Below, in pieces: positions 37,403 to 46,112 of a stretch of DNA of 64,000 bases; the stretch's first letter is position 1; every line of letters begins with the position of its first letter. The notes beneath the pieces were generated by a model. The model saw only the letters and a list, made by a program, of their open reading frames with translations, searched no databases and was not told where the DNA came from. This DNA is from Mycolicibacter senuensis. Lineage in GTDB: Bacteria; Actinomycetota; Actinomycetes; Mycobacteriales; Mycobacteriaceae. The translations under genes and the position numbers were made by a program. The stretch lies in the NCBI RefSeq assembly GCF_002101885.1, contig NZ_LQPS01000025.1, positions 107,561 to 171,560 on the forward strand, in the 5' to 3' direction.

Positions 37403-38275
37403 CTATCGGATGTTGGCGGCCAAATCACCCGACATGGCCTTCAGCTGCCGGGCCCAGGTCGGCCAATCGTGATTGCCGCCCTCCTGGAAATCGAAATGCC
37501 CGTTGTCGCCCCCGACGGCCCGGAAGTGGCGATAGAAGGCGAGATTGCTGCCATGCGCTTGATCGCAGTAGCCGATCATCGCCGCGGGATCGGTGCACAC
37601 CGGATTCGAGGGGCTGTACACCCACACCCTGGTCTTGTTGGCCACCAGGGTCGCCACGTGGACGTCGGGGTCATGCCACTTCCACCGACCGAATTGCGCC
37701 GGCCCCCACATGTTCTGGGTGTCCACGCCGCCGTAGCGCGTCAGTCCTTCCCCGAGGGCGCCGACGAGGCTGGTCTTCGACGGCGTCAAGAACCCGGACA
37801 GTGACCCCGCATAGCGGTAGCGGTCGGGATGGAAGGTGGCCAGGGTCAAGGCGCCGGTTCCGCCCTGCGCGGCCCCGACGATTCCGTGCCCACCCGGCGC
37901 CAGCCCCTTGTTCGCGGCCAGCCAGTCCGGAAGTTCTTGGGACAGGAAACTTTCCCACCGACGGCTACCGTCCCGCTCCCAGTCGGTGTAGAGGCTCCAA
38001 GCCCCGCCGGCCGGCGCCACTACCGCTATGCCCCGGCCCGCGAGAGCGTTCATGGCATCACCGAGTGTCACCCAGTTGCTGGTCTCGGGCGCTGCGTTGA
38101 AGGCGTCGAGCAGCACCGCGGCATGCGGCCCGCCGGACGCGAAGGCGACCGGGATATCACGGCCCATCGCCGCGGAGGGAACCATCAGATACTCAACCGC
38201 ATCCGCACGTGCCGGTACCGCGTTCCACAAGCAGAGACCGAGAATCACCACGAGGATGCCGCGCAGAAGGTTCAT
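37403..38275 (-). CDS. Secreted MPT51/FbpD-like protein (antigen 85 fold, no nucleophile Ser)
   Basis: 290 residues from ATG 38275 (RBS AGGAAG). A signal peptide (about 1-26, ending ARADA) is followed by an alpha/beta-hydrolase fold closely like mycobacterial MPT51: GAAQGGTGALTLATFHPDR, GGVDTQNMWG, RWKWHDP and the C-terminal NGHFDF. The position of the Ser in antigen 85 (GxSxG) is Ala136 here, so mycolyl transfer is not expected, as for MPT51 itself, which is thought to bind matrix or act as a non-catalytic relative. It lies between the thiolase and the mce operon, on the same strand. Confidence 0.87.
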   Translation of the reverse strand: MNLLRGILVVILGLCLWNAVPARADAVEYLMVPSAAMGRDIPVAFASGGPHAAVLLDAFNAAPETSNWVTLGDAMNALAGRGIAVVAPAGGAWSLYTDWERDGSRRWESFLSQELPDWLAANKGLAPGGHGIVGAAQGGTGALTLATFHPDRYRYAGSLSGFLTPSKTSLVGALGEGLTRYGGVDTQNMWGPAQFGRWKWHDPDVHVATLVANKTRVWVYSPSNPVCTDPAAMIGYCDQAHGSNLAFYRHFRAVGGDNGHFDFQEGGNHDWPTWARQLKAMSGDLAANIR

Positions 38276-38391
38276 GGGTCTTCCTGTCGAGAATCGCCTG
38301 GGGCTCGGGCCGGTAGCGGAGAAGGTCTGGTACGTCATGTTTTTCCCTGTTCGGGGCAGCTGCGTGGCGCCCGGTTCGACCGTACTAATTT

Positions 38392-38407
38392 TTTAATCTG
38401 AATTCAA
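38392..38407 (-). promoter_or_regulatory. Shared 16-bp motif, copy upstream of the MPT51-like gene
   Basis: On the minus strand it reads TTGAATTCAGATTAAA, 117-132 nt before the MPT51-like start. It matches TTGAATCGAGATTAAA at 50353-50368 (14 of 16 bases). It is inside a strongly AT-rich patch of the 218-bp gap after the CAP gene. Confidence 0.45.
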
Positions 38408-38493
38408 TAGCTGGTTCAAGCCGGTTCCTGATCAGTATCGATTCCGCTGTTGGACAGCCTGGTTCGACGCAGTCGACTAGGTCTGCCGCTCCG

Positions 38494-39150
38494 CTAAGTC
38501 GCCGGGTAGGCGGGCGGCGGGAAGATTCCCCGCAGAATTCTGGCCCACCAGTTGTTGCCGAACTCGATCTCGTCACTGGCGTCGTAGTCCGGGCTCGGCC
38601 CGATCGGCACCGGGTGGGTTCCCCGCTGACTCATATCGATCGGGTCCTGCGGCTGCCCGTAGACGGCCACCACCACGGTGCGATCGGCGCTGTTCGCCGA
38701 CCAGACACCGATCTGGTTGTTAGCGCAGTTCGACATGATGCCGAAGGAGACGGGATCGTGGTACCACATGTTGATCAGTTCGATGCCACTGATCGCCAGC
38801 GCGGGGTGGATCGCCACGGTCTGAGCCACCTCACCGCGGAACCCGGCGGCACTGGCGCGCCCCTGCGGGGTGGAGCCGTCTGATCCGATGTCCCCGGTCA
38901 GCTCCCGATGGCCCAGCAGGTCGTCGGTGTGCCATTGGGCGGCCCGCTGCAATTGCGGGTCGATTCTGATGTCGTTGGTGCAGCCCGCCTGATGCTGCAT
39001 GGTGTAGACGTTGGCGACCACTCCGTCGTTGAGCCGCTTGTTGTTCGGGATCAGGGTGTTGTTGTCGTTATCGGCGTACCCGGCCGGTGCCGTCAGCATC
39101 CCGGTAAGTACGGCTCCCAGAGCCGGCAGCGTCAGCAGCTGAAACTTCAT
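38494..39150 (-). CDS. Secreted CAP (SCP/PR-1)-domain protein
   Basis: 218 residues from ATG 39150 with RBS AAGGAG. A signal peptide (about 1-25, APAGYADND) is followed by a CAP fold: LNDGVVANVYTMQHQAGC, AAQWHTDDLLGHRE, GSDGSTPQGRASAAGF and YHDPVSFGIMSN. The C-terminus (NWWARILRGIFPPPAYPAT) is an unusual Trp/Pro tail. CAP proteins can bind lipids and sterols, which suits a gene at the end of an mce operon, but no function is proven. Its start overlaps the DUF732 stop by 4 nt. Confidence 0.82.
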   Translation of the reverse strand: MKFQLLTLPALGAVLTGMLTAPAGYADNDNNTLIPNNKRLNDGVVANVYTMQHQAGCTNDIRIDPQLQRAAQWHTDDLLGHRELTGDIGSDGSTPQGRASAAGFRGEVAQTVAIHPALAISGIELINMWYHDPVSFGIMSNCANNQIGVWSANSADRTVVVAVYGQPQDPIDMSQRGTHPVPIGPSPDYDASDEIEFGNNWWARILRGIFPPPAYPAT

Positions 39151-39602
39151 ACTGCTCCTTTCTTCTCCTCGGTGCCCGTCTCCGGCTTGGGGGACCTCGG
39201 GCCCGGCGGCCGGTAGTGCGCCGCCGAGTTCCGCAGCTGCCAGATCAGCTCGGGGCACAATTCGTTGACGGCCTGCGAGATCAGGTATGAGGCGTGGTAG
39301 TCGTCGGAGGTTGCGAAGTCGCCCTGCACGTCGGTGATGAGCTGTGCGTAACCGATGTTGTGGGAGACCTTTCCGCAGATGCCGTACCCGTAGTCGAGGG
39401 CTTCTTCGGCGTTGGCGAAGTCATAACCCGGCCGCATCGTCACTCCGATCAGATAGGCCAGCTTCTTGTCGGGTTCGACGTCGGCACGCGAGGACGGCGC
39501 GACGCTCGTCAGTGCGATCCCGAACAGCAGGCCGCAGGCCGACGCGGTAACCGCGAGAGACCTCCCCGGTTGTCCGGATTTCGCCAAGCAGCCCATGGTC
39601 AC
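39147..39602 (-). CDS. Secreted DUF732-family protein
   Basis: 151 residues from GTG 39602; ATG 39596 is an alternative. A signal peptide with core AVTASACGLLFGIALTSV ends near ARADV. The mature part fits DUF732, a small mycobacterial helical domain with a pair of Cys (GYGICGKV and VNELCPEL) likely bonded to each other. The tail is Pro/Lys-rich. The function is unknown; DUF732 proteins are often found beside secretion and mce loci. It lies between the Mce-associated protein gene (7-nt gap) and the CAP gene (4-nt overlap). Confidence 0.82.
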   Translation of the reverse strand: MTMGCLAKSGQPGRSLAVTASACGLLFGIALTSVAPSSRADVEPDKKLAYLIGVTMRPGYDFANAEEALDYGYGICGKVSHNIGYAQLITDVQGDFATSDDYHASYLISQAVNELCPELIWQLRNSAAHYRPPGPRSPKPETGTEEKKGAV

Positions 39603-39609
39603 CGCCGGC

Positions 39610-40245
39610 TCAGATGGGGTCGAAGCCGGAGATGAGCCACCGGCCGTCGATCTTGTCCAGCGTCACGCGGATGCTGGAGGCGGTGTCGGTGGGGGCGTCG
39701 CTGCCGACGATCGCGGACTGATTGACGAAGACCAGCACCACGGCGTGGTCGGGCGTGGCCGACACCGATGCTGCCGCGGGGACGTCGGCCACCGTCGAGA
39801 TGCGTTTCTGTTTTGCTCCCGGGATGACGACGTCACGCGTCAAGCCTGCGTAGGAGTCCCGGAATTCGCCGGTCAGCCGTTCTTGTGCGGCCGCCAACCG
39901 GCTCTCTACGTTCTCGGGTTGATAGGACAGCATCGCCACGACGGACTCTTTTGCGGCTTCGACAGATTCGGTGCGCGCGATCTGGGAGCTGCGGGCGGAC
40001 GAATCCCAGAACTTCAGCACCGACGCGCCCAGGGCCGGGGCCAGCACCAGTAGCGCCGACAGCCCGTAGACGAACGCCGGACGCCGCAGCAATCGCCGTC
40101 GGGCGCCGGCACCCCCATCGCCACTGCTACCGGGATCCGCCGCCGCATCCCCGGGTTCGGCGAGATCATCGTCATCCGGTGCGGGTACCGCGTCCACGGA
40201 TTCCACCTCGTCTTCTGCGGGTCTGGGATCGGCCAGAACGGTCAC
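39610..40245 (-). CDS. Mce-associated membrane protein (Mas/Mam-like), copy 2
   Basis: 211 residues. A long acidic, disordered cytosolic N-tail (to about 48) rich in Asp/Glu/Ala leads into one membrane helix (about 57-78) and then an outside NTF2-like domain ending GRWLISGFDPI, the usual end of Mce-associated proteins. It is thought to stabilise the Mce complex, as OrfX/Mam proteins do for Mce1/Mce4. It belongs to the tail of the mce operon, 49 nt after the other Mas gene. Confidence 0.88.
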   Translation of the reverse strand: MTVLADPRPAEDEVESVDAVPAPDDDDLAEPGDAAADPGSSGDGGAGARRRLLRRPAFVYGLSALLVLAPALGASVLKFWDSSARSSQIARTESVEAAKESVVAMLSYQPENVESRLAAAQERLTGEFRDSYAGLTRDVVIPGAKQKRISTVADVPAAASVSATPDHAVVLVFVNQSAIVGSDAPTDTASSIRVTLDKIDGRWLISGFDPI

Positions 40246-40294
40246 GTGTGATCACTTCCTTGCACTGTGGTCGATTTCGTTCGTCCGGGTCCGG

Positions 40295-40870
40295 TCACGG
40301 GACGAATGCGACGTTGGAGATCTTTTCCTGTCCGTCGACTCGGGTCACCGAGATCCGCATCCGCCAAGCCCGCGGGAGTTGCTCTGCCGCACCCGCGTTG
40401 GTGGTGTTGACGCTGACCGCGACGAGCACTTGCGCTTGGTCGGCGGTCTGCTCCTCGATGCCGGCCTCGGTGACGGTTCCGATCGATTTCGCCTGCGCTG
40501 TCTTGACTATCTCGATGAAGGGCTGCGAACGGTTGCTGAAATCCTCGTAGAACGTTCCGGTCGCGGAATCCAGCACGCGCTGTACATCGGCCTCTGCATG
40601 CTCGTGGTCGATGGTGGTGAGGTTGCGCGCACTCTGCTGCGCGGCGCGGAGGAACTGCTCACGCTGCACCTCGGTCCGGTGCGACTCGTACGTCCGGAAA
40701 CCGAGCCAGCCGGCCAGCCCGCCGAACGCCAGCACCGCCACCGAGACGAACAGCGCCGCGTCTCGCAGTCGTGCCGACGCACCGGCCTCGGCGGGCGGGA
40801 CGGCCGGGTCGTCCGGCGACGTCTCCGGCTCGCTTACTGGGCGTTCGGGGGCATCATCATCGACTGCCAT
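40295..40870 (-). CDS. Mce-associated membrane protein (Mas/Mam-like), copy 1
   Basis: 191 residues from ATG 40870 with RBS AAGGAG (TTG spacer region GCAGAC). The plan is as in the next gene: acidic N-tail (PERPVSEPETSPDDPA), one helix (about 36-58) and an external domain ending with VDGQEKISNVAFVP. It overlaps the end of mceF by 37 nt, so it is coupled to it. The two Mas proteins are only distantly alike and may pair. Confidence 0.88.
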   Translation of the reverse strand: MAVDDDAPERPVSEPETSPDDPAVPPAEAGASARLRDAALFVSVAVLAFGGLAGWLGFRTYESHRTEVQREQFLRAAQQSARNLTTIDHEHAEADVQRVLDSATGTFYEDFSNRSQPFIEIVKTAQAKSIGTVTEAGIEEQTADQAQVLVAVSVNTTNAGAAEQLPRAWRMRISVTRVDGQEKISNVAFVP

Positions 40871-42288
40871 GTCTGCTCCTTGTTCGCGGTTCGAGACAGA
40901 TCGGTCTGGGTGTACACCTGCCCGTCCGGGCCGATGTAGCTGCCGGTGGCGGGGTTGTATTCGGCAGCCGCGATCGCCGCCGGCGGGGCGGGCGACGGGC
41001 TCGGGCTGCTGAGCGTCCCGGGCGGCAATTGCGGAATGTCTTGGCCGGTGATGGTGGCGTTGGGATCGCCCTTCCAGTTCCAGCCGTCGTTGAGCGGTAG
41101 GTAGTCTTCGTCGCTCTCGCACATTTTCACCGTCGGCGCCCGCTTGCCCGGCCGCGTCGCGCAGGGCAGGTTGCGCGCTCCGCGGACATTGAACATGGCA
41201 TCCTGCGGAATCCGGCAGTACAGTTCGCCCTCCGGCCGATCCGGGAAATCCTCCAGGCTGGCCGCTCGCGCCTGCCGTGCCGGCAGGTAGCCGGTCAGGC
41301 ACGGGGGCGGCAGGTTGACGTTCAAGTTGAAGCTCAGATACGCACCGCGGTAGCCCTGCTTGGTGTTGCGGTTGGCCAGCCCAGCCCCCTGCAGGATCTC
41401 CGTCAACGGCGGGAGCAACACCAGAACCTGTTCAAGATTCGGCTGGTAGGCCACCGCGACGTCGCCGACGCTGACAAGGTTGGCCAGCACGATCGGCAGG
41501 GTGGGTTGCAGGCTGTCGAACAGTTGGCGTGCCTGGTCGACTCCCGACGCGCCGTTCTTGATCAGGTCTGTGGCCGCGGCGTCCTGCGCACGCAGTTGCT
41601 CGGTGACGCCGGCCAGGTTCGCGGCCCATCGCTGGATGGAGTCGGAGGTGTCGATCTGTGTGTTGAGCAGCGGTGTGGACTGGTCGATCAGGCTGGTCAG
41701 CGATTCGAGATTCTCGTGGGCGTCGATGGCCAGTCTGGTCGACCCCTTCACGAACCGGGAGAGTTCCGGACCCAGCCCGCCGACCGCGGTCTTGGCCTCA
41801 CCGACGGCGGTGCGCAGATCGTCGCGAGGGATCGCCCGCAATCCCCGGTTCGTGGCGTCCAACAGCTCGTTGATATCCGGGGGAAGCACCGTGCGCTCCA
41901 CCGGGATGACATCGCCGTCGGTGAGCAACGGGCCGGCGCCACTGCGGGGCACCAGCGTCACGTACTGTTCGCCGATCGCGCTTTGGCTGTGCACCTCTGC
42001 GTCGAGGTCTGCCGGAATCCGGACACCGGATTTCAGGGCCAGCACCGCGGAGACTCCGGTGTCGGTCATGGCGACGTTCTCGACGCGACCGACTTCGACA
42101 CCGCGGTAGGTGACATTGCTGTTCTTGTACAACCCACCGGTCTTGGGCAGCTGCACGGTCACCTCGTAGCGCCCGACCCCCAGCAGCAGGTTGGGCAGCT
42201 CCATGTATCGGAAGGCCATGATCGAGCCACCGATCAGACTGATCGCGATGAAGACGGCCAACTGGGCCATGATGCGTTTGTTCAACAT
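40834..42288 (-). CDS. Mce family protein MceF
   Basis: 484 residues. An N-terminal membrane helix (AVFIAISLIGGSIMAF) is followed by the MCE/MlaD domain (RYEVTVQLPKTGGLYKNSNVTYRGVEVGRV) and a long helical region. The C-terminus (from about 420) is Pro/Ser/Ala-rich. As the sixth MCE subunit it forms part of the needle-like hexamer that carries lipids through the cell envelope. It starts one nt after the mceE stop. The substrate class (sterol, fatty acid, other) cannot be told from the sequence. Confidence 0.92.
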   Translation of the reverse strand: MLNKRIMAQLAVFIAISLIGGSIMAFRYMELPNLLLGVGRYEVTVQLPKTGGLYKNSNVTYRGVEVGRVENVAMTDTGVSAVLALKSGVRIPADLDAEVHSQSAIGEQYVTLVPRSGAGPLLTDGDVIPVERTVLPPDINELLDATNRGLRAIPRDDLRTAVGEAKTAVGGLGPELSRFVKGSTRLAIDAHENLESLTSLIDQSTPLLNTQIDTSDSIQRWAANLAGVTEQLRAQDAAATDLIKNGASGVDQARQLFDSLQPTLPIVLANLVSVGDVAVAYQPNLEQVLVLLPPLTEILQGAGLANRNTKQGYRGAYLSFNLNVNLPPPCLTGYLPARQARAASLEDFPDRPEGELYCRIPQDAMFNVRGARNLPCATRPGKRAPTVKMCESDEDYLPLNDGWNWKGDPNATITGQDIPQLPPGTLSSPSPSPAPPAAIAAAEYNPATGSYIGPDGQVYTQTDLSRTANKEQTWQSMMMPPNAQ

Positions 42289-42289
42289 G

Positions 42290-43444
42290 TCAGGGCCCCT
42301 GATCGACGTGGTAGGGAATCACCAGCGGATTGCCCGGATTGAAAGGGCCACCGGCGGTGCAGGGGCTCGGAAACTGCCCGATAGTGCGGCCCCACTGCAT
42401 TTCCAGCTCGGTGAGGTCGCACTCCCATTTGGTCCCGGTGAAGAAGGACGCGTCCAACCGGCTCAGCGTCAAATCGATCACGGCGGTGAGGTTGGCGGCG
42501 TCACCGCGGAACCAGTTGGGGATGGTTTCGGTGGCAAACGGATACGTCGGGTACAAGCCCAGCGCCCGGGTCAGCGCCGGACCGGCGTTGGCCAGTGATT
42601 CCAGTACCGGACCGATATCGTTGAGTTCTTGCACCAACGCCCGCTTGGTCTGGTTCGTCACGTCCGCGGCCAGCGCGCCGAACTTCCCTAGCCGGTCGGC
42701 GGCATCCGCCAGTTGTCGGCGTTCGTCTCTGAGCACGGACAACGCCTTGGGAAAGGTCTCGAGCGCCTCGTCGACCACCGGCTTCTGCTCGGCGAACTTG
42801 CCGGCCAGATTGTTCAGGCTGTCCGTCGCCGCGATGATGTCATCGCTTTGCTCGTTGGCATGGACGATGAACTCGTCCAGCTGATCGATCAGACCGCGCA
42901 GCTCTTTTTCGCGCCCGGCGAAGGCGGTGCTGAACGCCCGGGTGATCTCCTGGATCCGCCCGATGCCGCCCCCGTTGAGCAACATCGAGACCGCGGCCAG
43001 CGTTTGGTCCGTTGTCGGGTAACTGACCGCGGCGGAAAGCGGGATCAGCGAACCCTCACGCAGCTTTCCCTCCGGTGTGACATCGGTGGGAGCCGCCAAC
43101 TCGATATGCAGCGAACCCAGCAGGCTGGTCTGGCCCAGTGCGACCGTGGCGTTTGCCGGCAGGTCGACATCGGGGTTGAGCCGCATGGTCAACAACGCAT
43201 GCCAGCCCTGCCGCTCGACCTTGGTCACGCTGCCCACGGTGACGTCACCGACACGCACCCGCGAGTTGGGTTCGAGCCTGTTGACCTCGGGCAGTTGCGC
43301 CCGAATCGTGAAGGAGCCGGGGGCTCTTCCCTCAGTCCCCGGCATCGGCAGTGAGTTGAGCCCCCGCCATCCGCACCCCGACAGTGCGACCACGGCGATG
43401 AGCGCGAACACCGTCGAAGCCACCCCTCGCCACCACCGGCTCAT
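42290..43444 (-). CDS. Mce family lipoprotein MceE (LprN-like)
   Basis: 384 residues. The signal sequence ends in a lipobox LSGC (Cys24), so this subunit is lipid-anchored, as is usual for MceE/LprK/LprN. The MCE domain follows (SFTIRAQLPEVNRLEPNSRVRVGDVTVGSV). The rest is helical tube-forming sequence with two Cys near the C-terminus (WECDLTELEM and PSPCTAGG). It overlaps mceD by 4 nt and lies directly before mceF. Confidence 0.93.
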   Translation of the reverse strand: MSRWWRGVASTVFALIAVVALSGCGWRGLNSLPMPGTEGRAPGSFTIRAQLPEVNRLEPNSRVRVGDVTVGSVTKVERQGWHALLTMRLNPDVDLPANATVALGQTSLLGSLHIELAAPTDVTPEGKLREGSLIPLSAAVSYPTTDQTLAAVSMLLNGGGIGRIQEITRAFSTAFAGREKELRGLIDQLDEFIVHANEQSDDIIAATDSLNNLAGKFAEQKPVVDEALETFPKALSVLRDERRQLADAADRLGKFGALAADVTNQTKRALVQELNDIGPVLESLANAGPALTRALGLYPTYPFATETIPNWFRGDAANLTAVIDLTLSRLDASFFTGTKWECDLTELEMQWGRTIGQFPSPCTAGGPFNPGNPLVIPYHVDQGP

Positions 43445-44766
43445 GATCCCGCTCCGCTCGGCATCATCAGGCCGGCCAGACCGGCCTGCGGATCCGTCGG
43501 CTGCGCAATGGTCACTTCGGTCAGTTCCGGCGGCAGCATGGCGGCATCCTGCGGCGAGGCCTCGCCCTGCGGCGCCGGATCCGCTTGTTCGGGAACGTGA
43601 TCCGGCCGCAGCCAGTCCTCGCTGTAGGTGACCTCGTTGGGGCGGGCGCTGGCCCCGACGAACAGGTTCTCACCCAACGGGAAGAAGTTGTACTGGCGGT
43701 TCTTGACGATCGGCGCCAGGTACTGCACACACAGTTTCGCCGATTGCTCCGCGTTCTGGCGCGATGCGGCCTGTATCGCGCCACATACGAAGGAGAGCGG
43801 ATCGCTGAGGTTGTTGGTCGACAGCGCTCCGGTCAGCGTTCCTTGGGCAGGTTGATAGATGTTGACGAAATTCTGTGCCGCAGTCGGCAGCACGTGCAGG
43901 GTCTGTTTGAGATCGTCGAGGCTGTCCACCAGCGTCTGCGACACCGATGCCAACTTGGCCGAGGTGGTGCCCAGTGTTTCGCGGTTGTCCGCGACAAACG
44001 TCCTGACCTGCGTCACCGCGCTGTTGAGGTCGCTGACCGCGTTGGCCACCTCGTTCGGGTTGTTGGCCAACGCCGCGGTGGCGGATGCCAGATTCTGGTT
44101 CAGCTTGCGCAGTACCGTGTCGCTGTCCCGAAGCGCCGTAACCAGGATCGACAGATTCTTCACGGTGCTGAAGATGTCGCCGCTGTGATCGCCCAGCGCC
44201 GAAATCGCCTGGGATAACTCGATGATGGCGGTGCGGATGTTGGCGCCCTCACCGCGGAGGTTGTCGGCTGCGGTCTGGACGACCTGCCCCAAGGTGCTCA
44301 CTCCCCCGGCCTCGGTCGGCTGCAACATCTCAGTGAGGTTCTGCAGCTGGTCGCGGAAGTCGTCCCACTCGACCGGGACGGCGGTGCGCTCACGAGGGAT
44401 CACCGCGTTGTCCGCCAGCACCGGACCGCCCGCATAGACCGGGGTCAGCTGAATCGCACGCGCGGTGACCAGTGACGGTGACAGGACCGCCGCCTTGGCG
44501 TCGGCCGGCACCCGGTACTTGTCGTCGAACCAGAAGCGAACCTTCACCCGCTCGGGTTGCGCCTCGATGCTGTCGATGCGCCCGACCCGGACACCGAGGA
44601 TGCGGACCTCGTCGCCGACGAAGATTCCGTTGCTGTTCTCGAAGTAGGCGGTTACGTGTGTCCGACCGAGTCGACTGCCCAACGCGCCCACGGTGTACAC
44701 ACCGGCTGCGAGCACGGCCACCAGGACGGCGGCCAATCCCATGCGAAGTTTTCGGGACGTCATCAT
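43441..44766 (-). CDS. Mce family protein MceD
   Basis: 441 residues. One N-terminal helix (LRMGLAAVLVAVLAAGVYTVGAL), the MCE domain (RTHVTAYFENSNGIFVGDEVRILGVRVGRI), then a coiled helical region to about 320 and a Pro-rich tail (PQGEASPQDAAMLPP). It contributes to the Mce lipid channel. It has 4-nt overlaps with both neighbours (43441-43444 with mceE, 44763-44766 with mceC), so translation is tightly coupled. Confidence 0.92.
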   Translation of the reverse strand: MMTSRKLRMGLAAVLVAVLAAGVYTVGALGSRLGRTHVTAYFENSNGIFVGDEVRILGVRVGRIDSIEAQPERVKVRFWFDDKYRVPADAKAAVLSPSLVTARAIQLTPVYAGGPVLADNAVIPRERTAVPVEWDDFRDQLQNLTEMLQPTEAGGVSTLGQVVQTAADNLRGEGANIRTAIIELSQAISALGDHSGDIFSTVKNLSILVTALRDSDTVLRKLNQNLASATAALANNPNEVANAVSDLNSAVTQVRTFVADNRETLGTTSAKLASVSQTLVDSLDDLKQTLHVLPTAAQNFVNIYQPAQGTLTGALSTNNLSDPLSFVCGAIQAASRQNAEQSAKLCVQYLAPIVKNRQYNFFPLGENLFVGASARPNEVTYSEDWLRPDHVPEQADPAPQGEASPQDAAMLPPELTEVTIAQPTDPQAGLAGLMMPSGAGS

Positions 44767-46112
44767 CGGCCCTCACCCGGTGCGGAGGCGGGTACTTCAC
44801 CCGGAGCCGGAACGAACACCGGTCTCGGGGCGGGTTCGGCCGTGGACTGTTGACCGGGCGGCGACTGTGCCGGCGGCCCGGGCGGAGGCCCTCCCGGCGC
44901 CGGCGCCGGGGGCGGCTCCCGATAGGGGTAACAGCCCGTGCCGGGCAGCGCGCACGGTTGATCGCCGGGGTTTCCGGTGATGGCATCCGGGAGGTACACC
45001 CGGGGCGGCCCGCCCTGCCCGGTGCGCGGATAGGGCACCGGCAACGGCGGCGTGCCGGGCTGGCCGGTCGGCGGGTCGGTCAGCTCGGACGGCAGCAGTA
45101 CGTTCGGATCCAGGCCCAGGTCGGAGAACGCCGAGTCGATGTAGGGCTGGATGAACTGTCCGGGGACCAGATTAGCGACATAGGCCTTGAAGAACGGTCC
45201 CGACGATAGGGACTCCCCCAGCCCGATGACGTACCAGCTGAGCCGCTTCAGGTACTCCTGCACCTCCGCCTTCCGATTCTCGACGGTGGCCAGCACCCCG
45301 TTCAGCTTCTCCAGTGCCGGTCTGAGGGTCTGCGTGTTGTCCTCCACAAACCCGCTGAGCTGTTTGCTGACTCGAGAGATGTTGCCGGAGATCTGGTCCA
45401 GCGCAGCACTTTCGCTGTTGAGCTGGCCCAGCAGATCATTGGTGTCATGGACCAGGCGGACGATCTGATCACTGCGCTCAGCCAACACGCCCGTCACATT
45501 GCGCGCGTTGGACAGAAGTTCCCGCAGCTGGGCGTCCCGTTTGTTCAGGACGCTGGACAGCCGCGCCACCCCGGCGGTGGCGATCTTGAGGTCCGGTGGG
45601 GTGTCATGGAACGTCTGAGCCAGCACCCGCAGTGAATCCGACAGCTGCTCGGTGTCGAGCCCGCTGATGGTCGCCGTCAGATCTCCGAGCGCATCGGGCA
45701 GCTGATAGGCCGGCGTGGTGCGTTCCAGTGGGATGGTCTGGGACAACCGCCCGTCGCCGCGCGGGGTGACGCCCAGCATCTTGGTGCCCAGCAGGCTCTT
45801 CGTCTTGACCGCCGCCTCGGTCCGGTCACCGAGCCGCACGTCGTCGGCGACTTTGAACTTCACCAGTACTCGATCGCCGTCGAGGGTGACGCTGTTGACG
45901 CTGCCGACCCGCATCCCGGCAACCTGGACCTCGGCGCCCGGGGTCAGGCCGCCGGCCTCGGCGAAATACGCCGAGTAGGACGTCCCCGAGGAGATGACCG
46001 GAAGCTCGTCGTAGTACCAGGCACCGAGGGTTACGACAGCGGTGAGCACCGATCCGACGATTCCGATCGCCGCGAGGTTGCGTTCCCGGAAGGTTCTCAC
46101 TTCGGCGTGCAC
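44763..46112 (-). CDS. Mce family protein MceC, proline-rich tail
   Basis: 449 residues. N-terminal helix (LAAIGIVGSVLTAVVTLGAWYY), MCE domain (TSYSAYFAEAGGLTPGAEVQVAGMRVGSV), helical tube region and a C-terminal 100-residue stretch very rich in Pro (PPPAPAPGGPPPGPPAQSPP), typical of MceC. The Pro tail may span or anchor in the cell wall. It overlaps mceB by 16 nt and mceD by 4 nt. Confidence 0.92.
   Translation of the reverse strand: MHAEVRTFRERNLAAIGIVGSVLTAVVTLGAWYYDELPVISSGTSYSAYFAEAGGLTPGAEVQVAGMRVGSVNSVTLDGDRVLVKFKVADDVRLGDRTEAAVKTKSLLGTKMLGVTPRGDGRLSQTIPLERTTPAYQLPDALGDLTATISGLDTEQLSDSLRVLAQTFHDTPPDLKIATAGVARLSSVLNKRDAQLRELLSNARNVTGVLAERSDQIVRLVHDTNDLLGQLNSESAALDQISGNISRVSKQLSGFVEDNTQTLRPALEKLNGVLATVENRKAEVQEYLKRLSWYVIGLGESLSSGPFFKAYVANLVPGQFIQPYIDSAFSDLGLDPNVLLPSELTDPPTGQPGTPPLPVPYPRTGQGGPPRVYLPDAITGNPGDQPCALPGTGCYPYREPPPAPAPGGPPPGPPAQSPPGQQSTAEPAPRPVFVPAPGEVPASAPGEGR

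Noticed and set aside
37403..38275. Active antigen 85 mycolyltransferase
   Set aside because: The nucleophile Ser position is Ala136 (GAAQG), and the sequence is closest to the inactive MPT51 type.
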